A stretch of DNA of 64,000 nucleotides from Sva-07 sp963741755 (lineage in GTDB: Bacteria > Actinomycetota > Acidimicrobiia > Acidimicrobiales > Ilumatobacteraceae): NCBI GenBank assembly GCA_963741755.1, contig CAVUJG010000017.1, forward strand, positions 1 to 64,000, written 5' to 3'. Position numbers and translations under genes: made by a program. Under the pieces are notes generated by a model that was not told the DNA's origin, made no database searches, and saw only the letters and a list, made by a program, of their open reading frames with translations. Positions 37,432 through 46,916 of this stretch are shown here, in pieces (the first letter of the stretch is position 1; the number at the start of each line of letters is the position of its first letter).

Positions 37432-39956
37432 CAGAGGCGCTCGATCCTCACGTCGGTGGTGGCAGCAGCGCCGTCGACGATGTCCTCGATCGTGCCGCCG
37501 CCCTGGTTGAACGGCGACCACACCACACCGCGCGGGACGCGGTTGTTCGCTGTGATCGGCAGCACGCTGGCTGCTTTGGCACTGACGACCTTGACGTCAT
37601 CGCCTTCGGACACGCCGAGGCTGTCGAGATCGAGCGGGTGCACGTGCACCGCGGAACCGGGCGCCAGGTTCACGAGCGACCGTGACATCTGGGTTCCAAC
37701 TGCTCGGTCGTACAACTTGCGACTCACCACCAACCGATAGTCATAGCTGTTCCGACCCGGTGCGGAGAAAGACACCTCGGGCAGCGTCGAGGGCTGCGGT
37801 GTCGTCATCACACCGTTGGGCTCGTCGCGCAGAGCGTCGACGGTCACCGCAGCAAACGTGGGAACGGTCGCAGCGACCAACGCCGTGACGTCGTCGACGG
37901 TCGACACGCCGCGCAACGGATGGTCGGCGCCGAAGGAGTGATCGCCGATCATCAGCCCGAGTTCGACGGCGATCATCCAGTCGGGACGGCTCGTACCGGT
38001 GGCGGTGACCTGCTGGCCGAGCGTGGTGACTCGGCCTTCGAGGTTGGTGGTGGTGCCGGCCTTCTCGCCATAGGCCGAAGCAGCGAGCACGACGTCGGCG
38101 TGCTGCGTCGACTCGCACGGGAAGGTGTCGATGGCGAGCACTCGGCGAGCGCCGGCGATCGCGCGCCGGGCGAGGTCGGCGTCCGGGCAGTCGTTGAGCG
38201 GGTCGGCACCGAGCAGCACCAGCAGCTCGAGCCGACCTTCGGCAGCAGCGCGCAACGTGGCGAGGCCATCGTGGTCGGCGTCGGCAGGAGCCAGACCGAC
38301 CGAGAGGGCGCCGACGACGTTGCCGCGACGCAACGCGGGCAGGACTGTGGCGCCGGGGCAGCCATCGAGGATGGTCTGGAGTGCAGCGACCGTGGCATCG
38401 GCCGACTCGGCCAGGTTCGGACGACCGGCGACCACGACGACGTTGCCGCTGGCGATCTGTTCGGCGATGTCGGCATCCGCGAGCGACTTGGCGACCGCTG
38501 CCTGCTGCGAGCCGGGCTCGTAGCGCAGCGACTTCCAGGCGTACGGCGACATCCCGGTCTCGAGCGTCGAGAACTCGATGATGCGCGTGCGCTTCTTCTC
38601 CGCGGCGTCGCGAAGGCGCAGGTACAGCACCGGAAGTTCTTCCTTGAGATCCGGTCCGAGCAGGATCACCGTCGATGCGTTGGCGGCGTCGTCGATCGTG
38701 GCCCGGTCGAGGCCGAGGATCTCGGCCGGCAGGCCGTCGCCGAGCTGCGCATCACGATGCGAGATCCCGATCGAGTCGGCGAGTTGTGCCCAGGCGAATG
38801 CGTCCTCGTTCGAGCCGCGAGCACCGCCGAGCAGACCGATGCTGTCCGGGCCGCCGTCGGCGAGGGCCTCGGTGATCAACCCAGCGGCCGCACGAAGCGC
38901 AGTGTTCCAACTCGCCGGAACGAGACCGGTGTCGGTGTTGATCATCGGCGTGCCGAGGCGGTGATCGGAGTTGATGGCCTCGAAGTTGAATCGACCGCGG
39001 TCGCACAGCCAACTCCAGTTGACCGGGTCGGAGTCGACGCCCTGGTAGCGCAGGAGTTCGTCGCGGCTCGACTGGATGACGGTGCGGCACCCGACCGAGC
39101 AGGTGGTGCACGTCGACTCACGCAGTCCGAGATCCCACGGACGGGCCTTGAACCGGTATGGCTTGGCGGTGAGCGCGCCGACCGGGCAGATCTGCACCGT
39201 GTTGCCCGAGAAGTACGACACGAACGGCTCGTCGGGGAACGTCATCACCTGGGTGTCGTTGCCGCGGCTGATGAAGTGGATCAGCTTGTCGCCGGCGACC
39301 TCGTCGGCAAAGCGAGTGCAGCGGTCGCAGAGGATGCAGCGCTCACGGTCGAGGTAGACCAGGTCGCTGATCGGGATCGGCTTCTCGTAGTGGCGCTTCT
39401 CTTCGACGTACCGCGACTCGCCGGGCCCGTGGCTGAACGCCTGGTCCTGCAGCGGGCATTCGCCGCCCTTGTCGCACACCGGGCAGTCGAGCGGGTGGTT
39501 GGCGAGCAGCAGTTCGAGCATGCCCTCCTGGGCGCGCTTGACCTGCGGGGTGTCGGTGCGAACGACCTGGCCGTCGGCGACCGGCGTCATGCACGACACC
39601 ACCATCATCGGTCCGCGCGGGCCCTCGACTTCGACCATGCACTGGCGGCACATGCCGACCGGCGACATGCGCGGGTGGTAACAGAAGTGCGGCACGTACT
39701 CGTCCGCGAGCAACGCCGCCGAGATCACCATGTCGCCCTTGCGGGCAGGCACGTCGCGTCCGTTCACGTTGAGCGTCACCGCATTCGGATCGGGCTCCGG
39801 CTCGGGCTCGACGTCCGCTTCGGCGTCGGCCTCGGCCTCGTCGGCGAGTTCCTCGTGCGCATCCTCGACATCGGCGACCACCTCGTCGGTGATCACGTCG
39901 GCATCCGGCGTGGGGGTGTCGGGCGTGGGGGTGTCGGGCGTGGTGTCGTCGCTCAT
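37431..39956 (-). CDS. nuoG: NADH-quinone oxidoreductase subunit G
   Basis: 841 aa. An acidic, Pro/Thr/Glu-rich N-terminal extension of about 55 residues comes before the [2Fe-2S] domain (HFCYHPRMSPVGMCRQCMVE). Then the His-ligated [4Fe-4S] site (NHPLDCPVCDKGGECPLQD), the ferredoxin-type site (RCILCDRCTRFADE, then IQICPVGALT) and a molybdopterin-oxidoreductase-like fold (CTTCSVGCRTVIQSSRDELL) with the extra N7-type cysteines. Carries electrons from NuoF to NuoI. Overlaps nuoF and nuoH. Confidence 0.96.
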   Translation of the reverse strand: MSDDTTPDTPTPDTPTPDADVITDEVVADVEDAHEELADEAEADAEADVEPEPEPDPNAVTLNVNGRDVPARKGDMVISAALLADEYVPHFCYHPRMSPVGMCRQCMVEVEGPRGPMMVVSCMTPVADGQVVRTDTPQVKRAQEGMLELLLANHPLDCPVCDKGGECPLQDQAFSHGPGESRYVEEKRHYEKPIPISDLVYLDRERCILCDRCTRFADEVAGDKLIHFISRGNDTQVMTFPDEPFVSYFSGNTVQICPVGALTAKPYRFKARPWDLGLRESTCTTCSVGCRTVIQSSRDELLRYQGVDSDPVNWSWLCDRGRFNFEAINSDHRLGTPMINTDTGLVPASWNTALRAAAGLITEALADGGPDSIGLLGGARGSNEDAFAWAQLADSIGISHRDAQLGDGLPAEILGLDRATIDDAANASTVILLGPDLKEELPVLYLRLRDAAEKKRTRIIEFSTLETGMSPYAWKSLRYEPGSQQAAVAKSLADADIAEQIASGNVVVVAGRPNLAESADATVAALQTILDGCPGATVLPALRRGNVVGALSVGLAPADADHDGLATLRAAAEGRLELLVLLGADPLNDCPDADLARRAIAGARRVLAIDTFPCESTQHADVVLAASAYGEKAGTTTNLEGRVTTLGQQVTATGTSRPDWMIAVELGLMIGDHSFGADHPLRGVSTVDDVTALVAATVPTFAAVTVDALRDEPNGVMTTPQPSTLPEVSFSAPGRNSYDYRLVVSRKLYDRAVGTQMSRSLVNLAPGSAVHVHPLDLDSLGVSEGDDVKVVSAKAASVLPITANNRVPRGVVWSPFNQGGGTIEDIVDGAAATTDVRIERL

Positions 39957-41389
39957 TCGCCCGCTCCCACCATCACCGGGATGTGGCGACGTTCGGCCCG
40001 CTTGGTCACCAACGCCTCGAATTCGTCGCGGAACAAGGTGAGCGCCGAGTGGATCGGTACGTACGCCGACGGGCCGACGAAGCAGATCGTGGTCATCTTG
40101 TACGGGAAGGGCACCGCCTCGAGGCCGAGGCGCTCGCTGGACGCATGGGGCATCTCGCCCGGGCAGATCGACTCGCCGACCTGCAGGATCGTGTCGAGGT
40201 CGGCATCGGTGCCGTGGCCGTCGACGATGCGCTGCACCAACCGGTACAGCCAGGTGCCACCCTCACGACACGGGACGCACTTGCCGCACGACTCGTGCGC
40301 GTAGAACCGCACCAGCGTGAGCGCGGCCGCAGGGATGTCGGTGGTGGAATCCATCACCATCACCGCACCCGAGCCGAGCATCGAGCCGGCGGCACCGGCT
40401 TGCGGGCCCTCGAACGGGATGTCGAGTTGGTCGGCGGTGAACCACGGCGCAGAGCCGCCGCCGGGCACGAACGCCTTGAGGTCGTTGCCGCCGCGGATGC
40501 CCTGAGCGAAGTCGTCGCCGTACAGCAGGTCGCGGAACGTGGTCGAACCGTTGACGATCTCGTACACACCGGGACGCACGACATGGCCGGACACGGCGAT
40601 CATGCGGGTGCCCGGCGAGGTCGGCGTGCCGATCGCGGTGTAGGCGGCCGAGCCCTCCTTGGCGATGAACGGCAGGTTCGCGAGCGTCTCGACGTTGTTC
40701 ACGATCGTCGGCTGGCCATACAGGCCGACCGCTGCGGGGAAGTACGGCGGCTTGAGGCGAGGCATACCGCGCTCGCCTTCGAGCGACTCGATCAGTGCGG
40801 TCTCCTCGCCCACGACGTAGGCGCCGGCGCCGAAGTGCAGGACGATGTCGATGCTGAAGTCGGTGCCGAGGATGTTGGTGCCGATGTACCCGGCGGCGTA
40901 CGCGTCGTTGAGTGCCTGCGCGACGCGCTCGTGAGCGAGCGGCATCTCGCCGCGGATGTAGAGGAAACACTGTGACAGCCCTGCCGCATACGAGGCGATC
41001 AGACAGCCCTCGATCAGCTGGTGCGGATCACATTCCATCAGCAGGCGGTCCTTGTAGGTGCCCGGCTCGGACTCGTCGCCGTTGACGACGAGATAGCGCG
41101 GCCACACTCCCTGGGGCGTGAAGCCCCACTTGGTGCCGGCGGGGAACCCTGCGCCGCCGCGGCCGAGCAGTGTGGAGTTCTTGACCTCGTCGGCGACCTC
41201 GCTCGGCGATTTCGCGAGAGCGGCGCGAAGACCCTCGTAGCCGCCCGTGGCGAGGTAGCGCTCGAGCGTGTGGCCGTCTTCGTACTGGAACCGCGACGTC
41301 ACAATCGCCGGGCGGTCACTCGGGTAGTAGCCGGGCGCCCACGGATACGGGCTCACGACACGGTCGGTCGACTCGTTGAACGTGGTCAT
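39953..41389 (-). CDS. nuoF: NADH-quinone oxidoreductase subunit F
   Basis: 478 aa. NADH/FMN site: LLGRGGAGFPAGTKWGF, VVNGDESEPGTYKDR and FGAGAYVVGEETALIESLEG. Cluster N3 is held by ESCGKCVPCREG and a distal Cys, in ICPGEMP or TTICFVG. The region between CREG and the end is longer than in Escherichia coli (about 20 extra residues). Oxidises NADH in the cytoplasm and feeds NuoE/G. Start 41389, 13 nt after the nuoE stop. Confidence 0.96.
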   Translation of the reverse strand: MTTFNESTDRVVSPYPWAPGYYPSDRPAIVTSRFQYEDGHTLERYLATGGYEGLRAALAKSPSEVADEVKNSTLLGRGGAGFPAGTKWGFTPQGVWPRYLVVNGDESEPGTYKDRLLMECDPHQLIEGCLIASYAAGLSQCFLYIRGEMPLAHERVAQALNDAYAAGYIGTNILGTDFSIDIVLHFGAGAYVVGEETALIESLEGERGMPRLKPPYFPAAVGLYGQPTIVNNVETLANLPFIAKEGSAAYTAIGTPTSPGTRMIAVSGHVVRPGVYEIVNGSTTFRDLLYGDDFAQGIRGGNDLKAFVPGGGSAPWFTADQLDIPFEGPQAGAAGSMLGSGAVMVMDSTTDIPAAALTLVRFYAHESCGKCVPCREGGTWLYRLVQRIVDGHGTDADLDTILQVGESICPGEMPHASSERLGLEAVPFPYKMTTICFVGPSAYVPIHSALTLFRDEFEALVTKRAERRHIPVMVGAGE

Positions 41390-41402
41390 GCGGGACTCAC
41401 CA

Positions 41403-42014
41403 TCATGCTGGGCTCACGGGGATCCAGGCCGGGCCGTCGGTGACGTCGTCGGGGTGACGGGCACCCACCGCGCGGTCGGCGGGGATCTGCTGGCGGTTGC
41501 GACCGAGCGTGCCGTGCGGCGGCACCTCGGCGTCGAGCTTCCCGGCGCGCAGGTCGGCGACCAGCTCGTCGAACGCCTCGGGCGTGACCCGATAGCGATG
41601 GCGGTAGTTGACCTGCAGCGTCGGCGCTTCGGTGCAGGCGGCCTGGCATTCGGCGTGCTGCAGCGTGATCAGGCCGTCGCTCGTGGTGGAACCGGCCTTG
41701 ATTCCGAGCGTGTGCTCGGCATGGTGCATCAGGTCGTCGCCGCCCATCAACGCGCACGACATCGTGGCGCACATGTTGATCAGGTACTTACCGGTCGGCT
41801 CGAAGCGGAACATCTCGTAGAACGACGCCGTGCCGTACACCTCGGCAGGGGTCACCTCGACGAGTTCGGCGACGTGGCGCATCGCGTCCTCGGTCACGTA
41901 GCCGTTCTGTTGCTGGCTCAGGTGCACGAGGGGAATCAACGCCGACTTCTTCTTCGGGTAGCGAGCGATGATCTCCTTGGCCACCACCACGTTGTGGTCA
42001 CTCAACCGACTCAC
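41403..42014 (-). CDS. nuoE: NADH-quinone oxidoreductase subunit E (2Fe-2S, thioredoxin-fold)
   Basis: 203 aa. N1a cluster ligands: CATMSC (CxxxxC) and CQAAC (CxxxC). N-terminal helical bundle LIPLVHLSQQQNGYVTEDAM and VTPAEVYGTASFYEMF are typical. A C-terminal tail of about 40 residues after the thioredoxin fold is variable. 25 nt separate it from nuoD. Confidence 0.96.
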   Translation of the reverse strand: MSRLSDHNVVVAKEIIARYPKKKSALIPLVHLSQQQNGYVTEDAMRHVAELVEVTPAEVYGTASFYEMFRFEPTGKYLINMCATMSCALMGGDDLMHHAEHTLGIKAGSTTSDGLITLQHAECQAACTEAPTLQVNYRHRYRVTPEAFDELVADLRAGKLDAEVPPHGTLGRNRQQIPADRAVGARHPDDVTDGPAWIPVSPA

Positions 42015-42039
42015 CGCTGCACTCCGTTCACCTGACTGT

Positions 42040-43431
42040 TCATCGATCGACCCCGCCGAGCACGGGGTCGACGCTACTGATCACGGCGACCGCATCGGCA
42101 ACCAATCCGCCACGCATCATGTGGGGCAGGCACTGGATGTTGACGAAACTCGGCTCGCGCATGTGCATGCGGTACGGCGTGGCGGAGCCATCGCTGACGA
42201 TGTAGCACCCGATCTCGCCACGCGGACCTTCGAGTCCGACGTACACCTCGCCCTCGGGCACCTTGAATCCCTCGGTGAAGATCTTGAAGTGGTGGATCAA
42301 CGCTTCCATCGACTCGTCGATGCGTGCACGGGGCGGTGGCGTGACCTTCTTGTCCTGGATTCGGAAGTCGCCGCTCGGCATCCGATCGAGGATCTGGCGC
42401 ACGATCTTCATCGATTCGCGGATCTCGGCGAGACGGATCGCGTAGCGATCGAACGCGTCGCCGTACGAGCCGACGATCACGTCGAACTCCATCTCGTCGT
42501 AGTGCATGTACGGCTGGTCGCGCCGCAGGTCCCACTCGACACCGGTCGAACGCAGGATCGGGCCGGTGGCGCCGAGGGCAACCGCCTCTTGCGGTGTGAT
42601 CACACCGACGCCCTGGAGCCGTTCGCGCCAGATCGGCTGGCCGGTCATCAGCGTGTCGTACTCGTCGAGGCGAGGCGGCAGCATGTCGAGGATCGACAGC
42701 ACGCCGTCGCGCCATCCGGCGGGCAGGTCAGCTGCGACACCACCCGGGCGGATGTAGTTGTGGTTCATCCGCAGGCCGGTGACCTCCTGGAAGAACCGCA
42801 GCACCTCTTCGCGTTCGCGCCAGCCGTAGATCATCATCGACACGGCGCCGAGGTCCATGCCATTGGTGGCCATGAACAACAGGTGGCTGGCCATGCGGCT
42901 CATCTCGGCCATCAGCATGCGGATCCACACCGCCCGCTCGGGAAGGTCGTCGTCGATGCCGAGCAGCTTCTCGGTCGCCATGGCGAAGGCCAGTTCGTTG
43001 GCGATCGGGCTGAGGTAGTCCATGCGGGTGACGTTCGTGCCGCCCTGCGCATAGGTCAGGTGCTCACCGGTCTTCTCCATCCCGGTGTGCAGGTAGCCGA
43101 CGATCGGCTTGCAGCGCAGCACGGTCTCGCCCTGGAGCTCCAACATCAACCGGAGCACGCCGTGCGTCGACGGGTGCTGCGGGCCCATGTTGATGATCAT
43201 CGTCTGATCCTCGTCGGGATCGTCGGGCAGATCGCCGAGCTTCGCTGCCTCGGCTTCGGACATCCGCAGCACCGAGCCGACCTCGCGCAAGAGTTCCTTC
43301 GCGGACAGCTCGCTGCGCGGGCGGAGCTGCTGCTCGCCCTCATCGGTGCCGGCGACCGAACGCTGGTAGAAGTCGGTGCCCGCGTCGTCTGTCTCGGGCG
43401 CGCCGGTGTCGGGGATCGTCGTCTCGGACAT
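42040..43431 (-). CDS. nuoD: NADH-quinone oxidoreductase subunit D
   Basis: 463 aa from ATG 43431, which overlaps the nuoC stop (TGATG). 49-kDa subunit, related to hydrogenase large subunits; lines the quinone site. Motifs: NMGPQHPSTHGVLRLMLELQ (the quinone-ligand His), PIVGYLHTGMEKTGEHLTYA, MDYLSPIANELAF and the C-terminal SVDPVLGGVDR. A Glu/Asp-rich N-terminal region of about 75 residues comes first. Confidence 0.97.
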   Translation of the reverse strand: MSETTIPDTGAPETDDAGTDFYQRSVAGTDEGEQQLRPRSELSAKELLREVGSVLRMSEAEAAKLGDLPDDPDEDQTMIINMGPQHPSTHGVLRLMLELQGETVLRCKPIVGYLHTGMEKTGEHLTYAQGGTNVTRMDYLSPIANELAFAMATEKLLGIDDDLPERAVWIRMLMAEMSRMASHLLFMATNGMDLGAVSMMIYGWREREEVLRFFQEVTGLRMNHNYIRPGGVAADLPAGWRDGVLSILDMLPPRLDEYDTLMTGQPIWRERLQGVGVITPQEAVALGATGPILRSTGVEWDLRRDQPYMHYDEMEFDVIVGSYGDAFDRYAIRLAEIRESMKIVRQILDRMPSGDFRIQDKKVTPPPRARIDESMEALIHHFKIFTEGFKVPEGEVYVGLEGPRGEIGCYIVSDGSATPYRMHMREPSFVNIQCLPHMMRGGLVADAVAVISSVDPVLGGVDR

Positions 43432-43874
43432 CAGGTGTTCGCTCCCTTGAACTGCACGGGGATGCGCCCGATCTCGTAGTCCTTGCGCAGCGGATGACCG
43501 ACCCAGTCCTCGGGCATCAGGATGCGGGTGAGATCGGGATGGTCGCTGAACTCGATGCCGAACATGTCGAACACCTCGCGTTCCATCGCTTCGGTGCCGG
43601 GGTGCACGTCGAACAGCGTCGGCAACGTTGCGTCGGCCTCGGACACCTGCACGCGCAGGCGCAGCCGGCGGCGATTGCCGATGTCGAGCAGGTTGACGAC
43701 CACCTCGAAGCGTTGCGCGGCCTCGGCGCCGTCGGGAAGTTGGCGTCCGGGACGCTCGAGGTAGTCGACCGCGGTGAGATCGATACACATCGCGTATCCC
43801 TCGTCGGCGAGAGCCTTGACAGTGGCGAGGTACTCGTCCCGAGCGACGTGTCGCACCTCTTGCGGGGCGCTCAT
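43431..43874 (-). CDS. nuoC: NADH-quinone oxidoreductase subunit C
   Basis: 147 aa from ATG 43874, overlapping the nuoB stop. The 30-kDa subunit signature EREVFDMFGIEFSDHPDLTR and WVGHPLRKDYEI is complete. The N-terminus is short compared with NuoC of other bacteria, so only the core domain is kept. Structural part of the peripheral arm. Confidence 0.95.
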   Translation of the reverse strand: MSAPQEVRHVARDEYLATVKALADEGYAMCIDLTAVDYLERPGRQLPDGAEAAQRFEVVVNLLDIGNRRRLRLRVQVSEADATLPTLFDVHPGTEAMEREVFDMFGIEFSDHPDLTRILMPEDWVGHPLRKDYEIGRIPVQFKGANT

Positions 43875-44461
43875 TTCTTCGCTCCGAGCATGACGGGTGT
43901 GGGAGACGCACCGGGCTCGATGTACTCGACGTGCACGTTGGCGCCGGCGCCGGTCGCCTCGCGGCGCTTCAGGATCTGGTTCGTCTCGATCAGGCCGTGC
44001 AGCGTTTCGATCGCGTGGATCAGCGTCTCGGGAGTCGGCGGGCAACCCGGTGCGTAGACGTCGATCGGCACGATCTGGTCGACACCTTGCACGATCGCGT
44101 AGTTGTTGAACATGCCGCCCGACGAGGCGCACACGCCCATCGAGATGACCCACTTCGGTTCCATCATCTGGTCGTACACCTGGCGCAGTACCGGTGCCAT
44201 CTTCTGGCTGACCCGGCCGGCGACGATCATGATGTCGGCCTGTCGCGGCGACGCACGGAACACCTCCATGCCGAAGCGGGAGATGTCGTAGTGCGCCCCG
44301 CCTGTCGCCATCATCTCGATCGCGCAGCAGGCGAGACCGAACGATGCGGGCCACGACGAGCGCGACCGCGACCAGTTGACGAGGTCTTCGAGTTTTCCGG
44401 TGATGACGTTGTGCGACAGCCCGCCGAGTCCGTCGTCGAGCACATCGTTGACGATGCCCAT
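43871..44461 (-). CDS. nuoB: NADH-quinone oxidoreductase subunit B ([4Fe-4S] N2)
   Basis: 196 aa from ATG 44461 with an AAAGGAG ribosome site. N2 ligands: the tandem Cys in GLACCAIEMM, then MGVCASSGGMF and YAPGCPPTPE. N2 is the last cluster before quinone. Nearby residues RFGMEVFRASPRQADIMIVA are canonical. Confidence 0.97.
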   Translation of the reverse strand: MGIVNDVLDDGLGGLSHNVITGKLEDLVNWSRSRSSWPASFGLACCAIEMMATGGAHYDISRFGMEVFRASPRQADIMIVAGRVSQKMAPVLRQVYDQMMEPKWVISMGVCASSGGMFNNYAIVQGVDQIVPIDVYAPGCPPTPETLIHAIETLHGLIETNQILKRREATGAGANVHVEYIEPGASPTPVMLGAKK

Positions 44462-44484
44462 GGTGATGACTCCTTTGCGTCTCG

Positions 44485-44964
44485 TTACGCAGCCGCGCCG
44501 TCGCTGGCCGGCACGCGTCCTTCGGTGCCGACACGACGAACCGTGGTGGTGGCCGTGCGTTCGGGTGACACCATCGCAGCGTTGGCAGCCAAGCTGCGGT
44601 AGCGATGGATCGGACCCCAGTCGAGCCCGCCTCGGGCGACTTCGTACACGAACGTGGCGAAGAACACGACCGAGAAGGCGAAGACCGCCCAGAACCCGTA
44701 CACACCGAGCGTCGAGTGCGACACGGCGTAGGGGTAGACGAAGATGATCTCGATGTCGAACATGATGAACAGCATCGCGACGATGTAGAAGCTCACCGGG
44801 AAACGCTCCGGCGGCTCGCGGCTCGGCACGATCCCGCACTCGTACGGTGCTTCCTTGGCCACCGACGGTCGACGAGGTGCGAGCAGGCGCGACGCCGCGA
44901 AGCTGAGGACACCGAAGATGATCGCCAGGATCAACAAGATGACGATGGGGAGGTACTGCCCCAT
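44485..44964 (-). CDS. nuoA: NADH-quinone oxidoreductase subunit A
   Basis: 159 aa, three TM helices. The conserved loop YECGIVPSREPPERFPVSFY and TM2 MLFIMFDIEIIFVYPYAV are present. A non-conserved tail of about 35 residues follows the last helix. GAGGA ribosome site before ATG 44964; only 12 nt separate it from the upstream membrane protein gene, so complex I and the bc-type cluster look co-transcribed. Confidence 0.96.
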   Translation of the reverse strand: MGQYLPIVILLILAIIFGVLSFAASRLLAPRRPSVAKEAPYECGIVPSREPPERFPVSFYIVAMLFIMFDIEIIFVYPYAVSHSTLGVYGFWAVFAFSVVFFATFVYEVARGGLDWGPIHRYRSLAANAAMVSPERTATTTVRRVGTEGRVPASDGAAA

Positions 44965-44976
44965 TAGTTCCTCATC

Positions 44977-45843
44977 TCAGACGCCGGCTCCGACCTTCTC
45001 CTGCTCGGCGGAAGTGTCGGCGGGTGCATCGATCTTGACGGCAGGCAACGGCTGCTCGAGATTGGACTTCAACACGCGGTCGCGGCGGTGCAGGAGGTAG
45101 CACAGCGCGAAGAAGATCAGGCCGGCACCGATCATCAGCACGAACGCCGGCTGACGCCGGGCACCGAGATCGCGGACCATGTAGACGTACTCGCGCTGGC
45201 GGGTCTCGTCGACGACGGGTCGAGCGGGTGCACGACCTGGCTCGGTACGCACCGGCACGAAGGCAGCCGCTTCGGCCACCACGTAGTGCGGTGTGTGGAA
45301 GAACGCGAAGAAGTCGAGCGACTCGTTGATCTTCGGGTAGCGCTCGCCGCCGGTGTCGAACACCTCGACGATCTCGAACTGACCCGCCGCGAACGCGCCT
45401 TCTTCGACCAGCAGTTCGGTGGCCGAGGCTTGCGCCTGGCCGAACGCGGGCGACGCCTTGTCGAGCACGATCCAGCCCTGGTCGAGGAAGGTGTCGCGAA
45501 CGATCTCGGCCGATTCGGTGGCCGAGGCGTCGTCGGAGACGTCGGCGTTGGGGTTCAACACTCCGGCTGCTCCCAATGCGTTCACGTCTTGGAGCACACC
45601 AGCGCCGGGAACCGCCTGCCAGGTGGGGTCGGGCCCACGAAGGCCGATGCCGTACACCATCCACACCGCACCCATCAGCATCATCCAGCCGGCGAGACCC
45701 GTGACCGCCACCAGGAACGCGAGTCGCGATCCCATGTTGGTGGCCATGATGCCGTAGACGCTGCCACAGAGAATGACGAATCCGATGATGACGGTCAGGA
45801 GACCTCGGAGCTCGGGCTCCCAGCCAATTGCCAACAAGGTCAT
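44977..45843 (-). CDS. unrecognised membrane protein between the bc-type cluster and nuoA
   Basis: 288 aa from ATG 45843; a GTG at 45849 overlapping the previous stop is an alternative. Three N-terminal TM helices (LRGLLTVIIGFVILCGSVYG, RLAFLVAVTGLAGWMMLMGA), an outer domain of about 130 residues, and one C-terminal TM (PAFVLMIGAGLIFFALCYLL). I do not recognise a family. Its place between a diheme cytochrome c gene and nuoA, with near-zero gaps, points to an accessory or assembly role in respiration. No heme or metal motif was found. Confidence 0.85.
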   Translation of the reverse strand: MTLLAIGWEPELRGLLTVIIGFVILCGSVYGIMATNMGSRLAFLVAVTGLAGWMMLMGAVWMVYGIGLRGPDPTWQAVPGAGVLQDVNALGAAGVLNPNADVSDDASATESAEIVRDTFLDQGWIVLDKASPAFGQAQASATELLVEEGAFAAGQFEIVEVFDTGGERYPKINESLDFFAFFHTPHYVVAEAAAFVPVRTEPGRAPARPVVDETRQREYVYMVRDLGARRQPAFVLMIGAGLIFFALCYLLHRRDRVLKSNLEQPLPAVKIDAPADTSAEQEKVGAGV

Positions 45844-45845
45844 GG

Positions 45846-46916
45846 TCACAAGCTCCGTACGTATTCGACGATGTCACGGATCTGCTCGTCGGTGAGCAGT
45901 GATCCGAATCCGGGCATCCGGCCGCTTCCCTGGCCGTTGAGACCATAGAGCTTGCCGTACTCCGAACCGTTCTGCAGGAACTGCACCAACTGGTCGTCGT
46001 TGGCGAAGTGCGAGTTGACCGAGCCGCCCGTGAGGTTCCAGCCGAACGCGCCCTGCCCGGACACACCGGGCTGGCCGTAGCTCCACCCGAGCGTGTGGCA
46101 GCGAGCGCAGCTGTACGCGCCGCTTGCGAGGTCGAGGTTGAACAGTGCTTGACCAATCGAGTCGGCATCGCCGTCGGCGACTGCCTTTTCGGCTGCGGTC
46201 TGGATGTCGGCCTGCAACGCCGCGGGCAGGTTCCCCGAATCGCAGATTCGAATGTCGTCCTCGCCCTCGCCGCACTGCTCGCGGGGGATCTGGATGCTCT
46301 TGATGTACGCGATCAGGTTGTCGATCTGCTGGGTGTTCATCGGCCCGCCACCGACGAGGCCCCACGGCGACATCGGCGAGAACGGACGGCCGTAGTTGAG
46401 GATGAAGCGGATCTCGCTCTCGTCGAACTTGTACAGCGACGTGTTGAGCGCCGGTGCCTTCCAGTTGACCGCCTGCACTTCCTGCGTGATCGGGTCGGTG
46501 ACCGTGAACGGTGCCTCGCCGCCGACGGCCTGCATGCCGCCGTGGCAGCCGGCACAGTTGAAGCCACCTTCAGCGGTCGGAGCGAACAGCTGCGATCCCC
46601 AGCTCGCGAAGCGGTTGTCCCAGCCTTCTTGTGCACCGGCCTGGCGGCTGGGCTCGAAGACCCAGTAGAGCGGCAGTGCCACGACGATGATGCCGAGCAT
46701 GATGACACCGAGGAGCTGCACGCGCTCGAGGCGCGGGCCCTCGAGGGTCTCGTCGTCGTAGTACGGCTTGCGGTTGGCGGCGAGTTCGACCTCGGAGCCG
46801 ACCTCGCGACGGCCGGCGACGACGTTGAAGATCCCGTAGATGATCCAGCCGCCGACAACGATGAGCAGCCCGATGACCCCGATGGTGGTCGTGGTCAAGG
46901 CGAACAACGGTGCCAT
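45846..46916 (-). CDS. membrane-anchored diheme cytochrome c of the quinol oxidoreductase
   Basis: 356 aa. Two TM segments (about 8-30 and 66-86), then two c-type heme sites CAGCH (121-125) and CARCH (270-274), each with Met-containing loops downstream (PMSPWGLVGGGPM; GRMPGFGSLLTDEQ). The two-cytochrome-domain layout is like the diheme QcrC/cytochrome cc of actinobacteria, which moves electrons from the Rieske protein to cytochrome oxidase, but the topology differs. Overlaps the Rieske stop (ATGA). Confidence 0.9.
   Translation of the reverse strand: MAPLFALTTTTIGVIGLLIVVGGWIIYGIFNVVAGRREVGSEVELAANRKPYYDDETLEGPRLERVQLLGVIMLGIIVVALPLYWVFEPSRQAGAQEGWDNRFASWGSQLFAPTAEGGFNCAGCHGGMQAVGGEAPFTVTDPITQEVQAVNWKAPALNTSLYKFDESEIRFILNYGRPFSPMSPWGLVGGGPMNTQQIDNLIAYIKSIQIPREQCGEGEDDIRICDSGNLPAALQADIQTAAEKAVADGDADSIGQALFNLDLASGAYSCARCHTLGWSYGQPGVSGQGAFGWNLTGGSVNSHFANDDQLVQFLQNGSEYGKLYGLNGQGSGRMPGFGSLLTDEQIRDIVEYVRSL

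Noticed and set aside
37920..40304. A 794-codon plus-strand open frame antisense to nuoG
   Set aside because: Shadow of a high-GC gene; Arg/Gly/Asp-rich, no motif, and nuoG on the other strand has every expected cluster.
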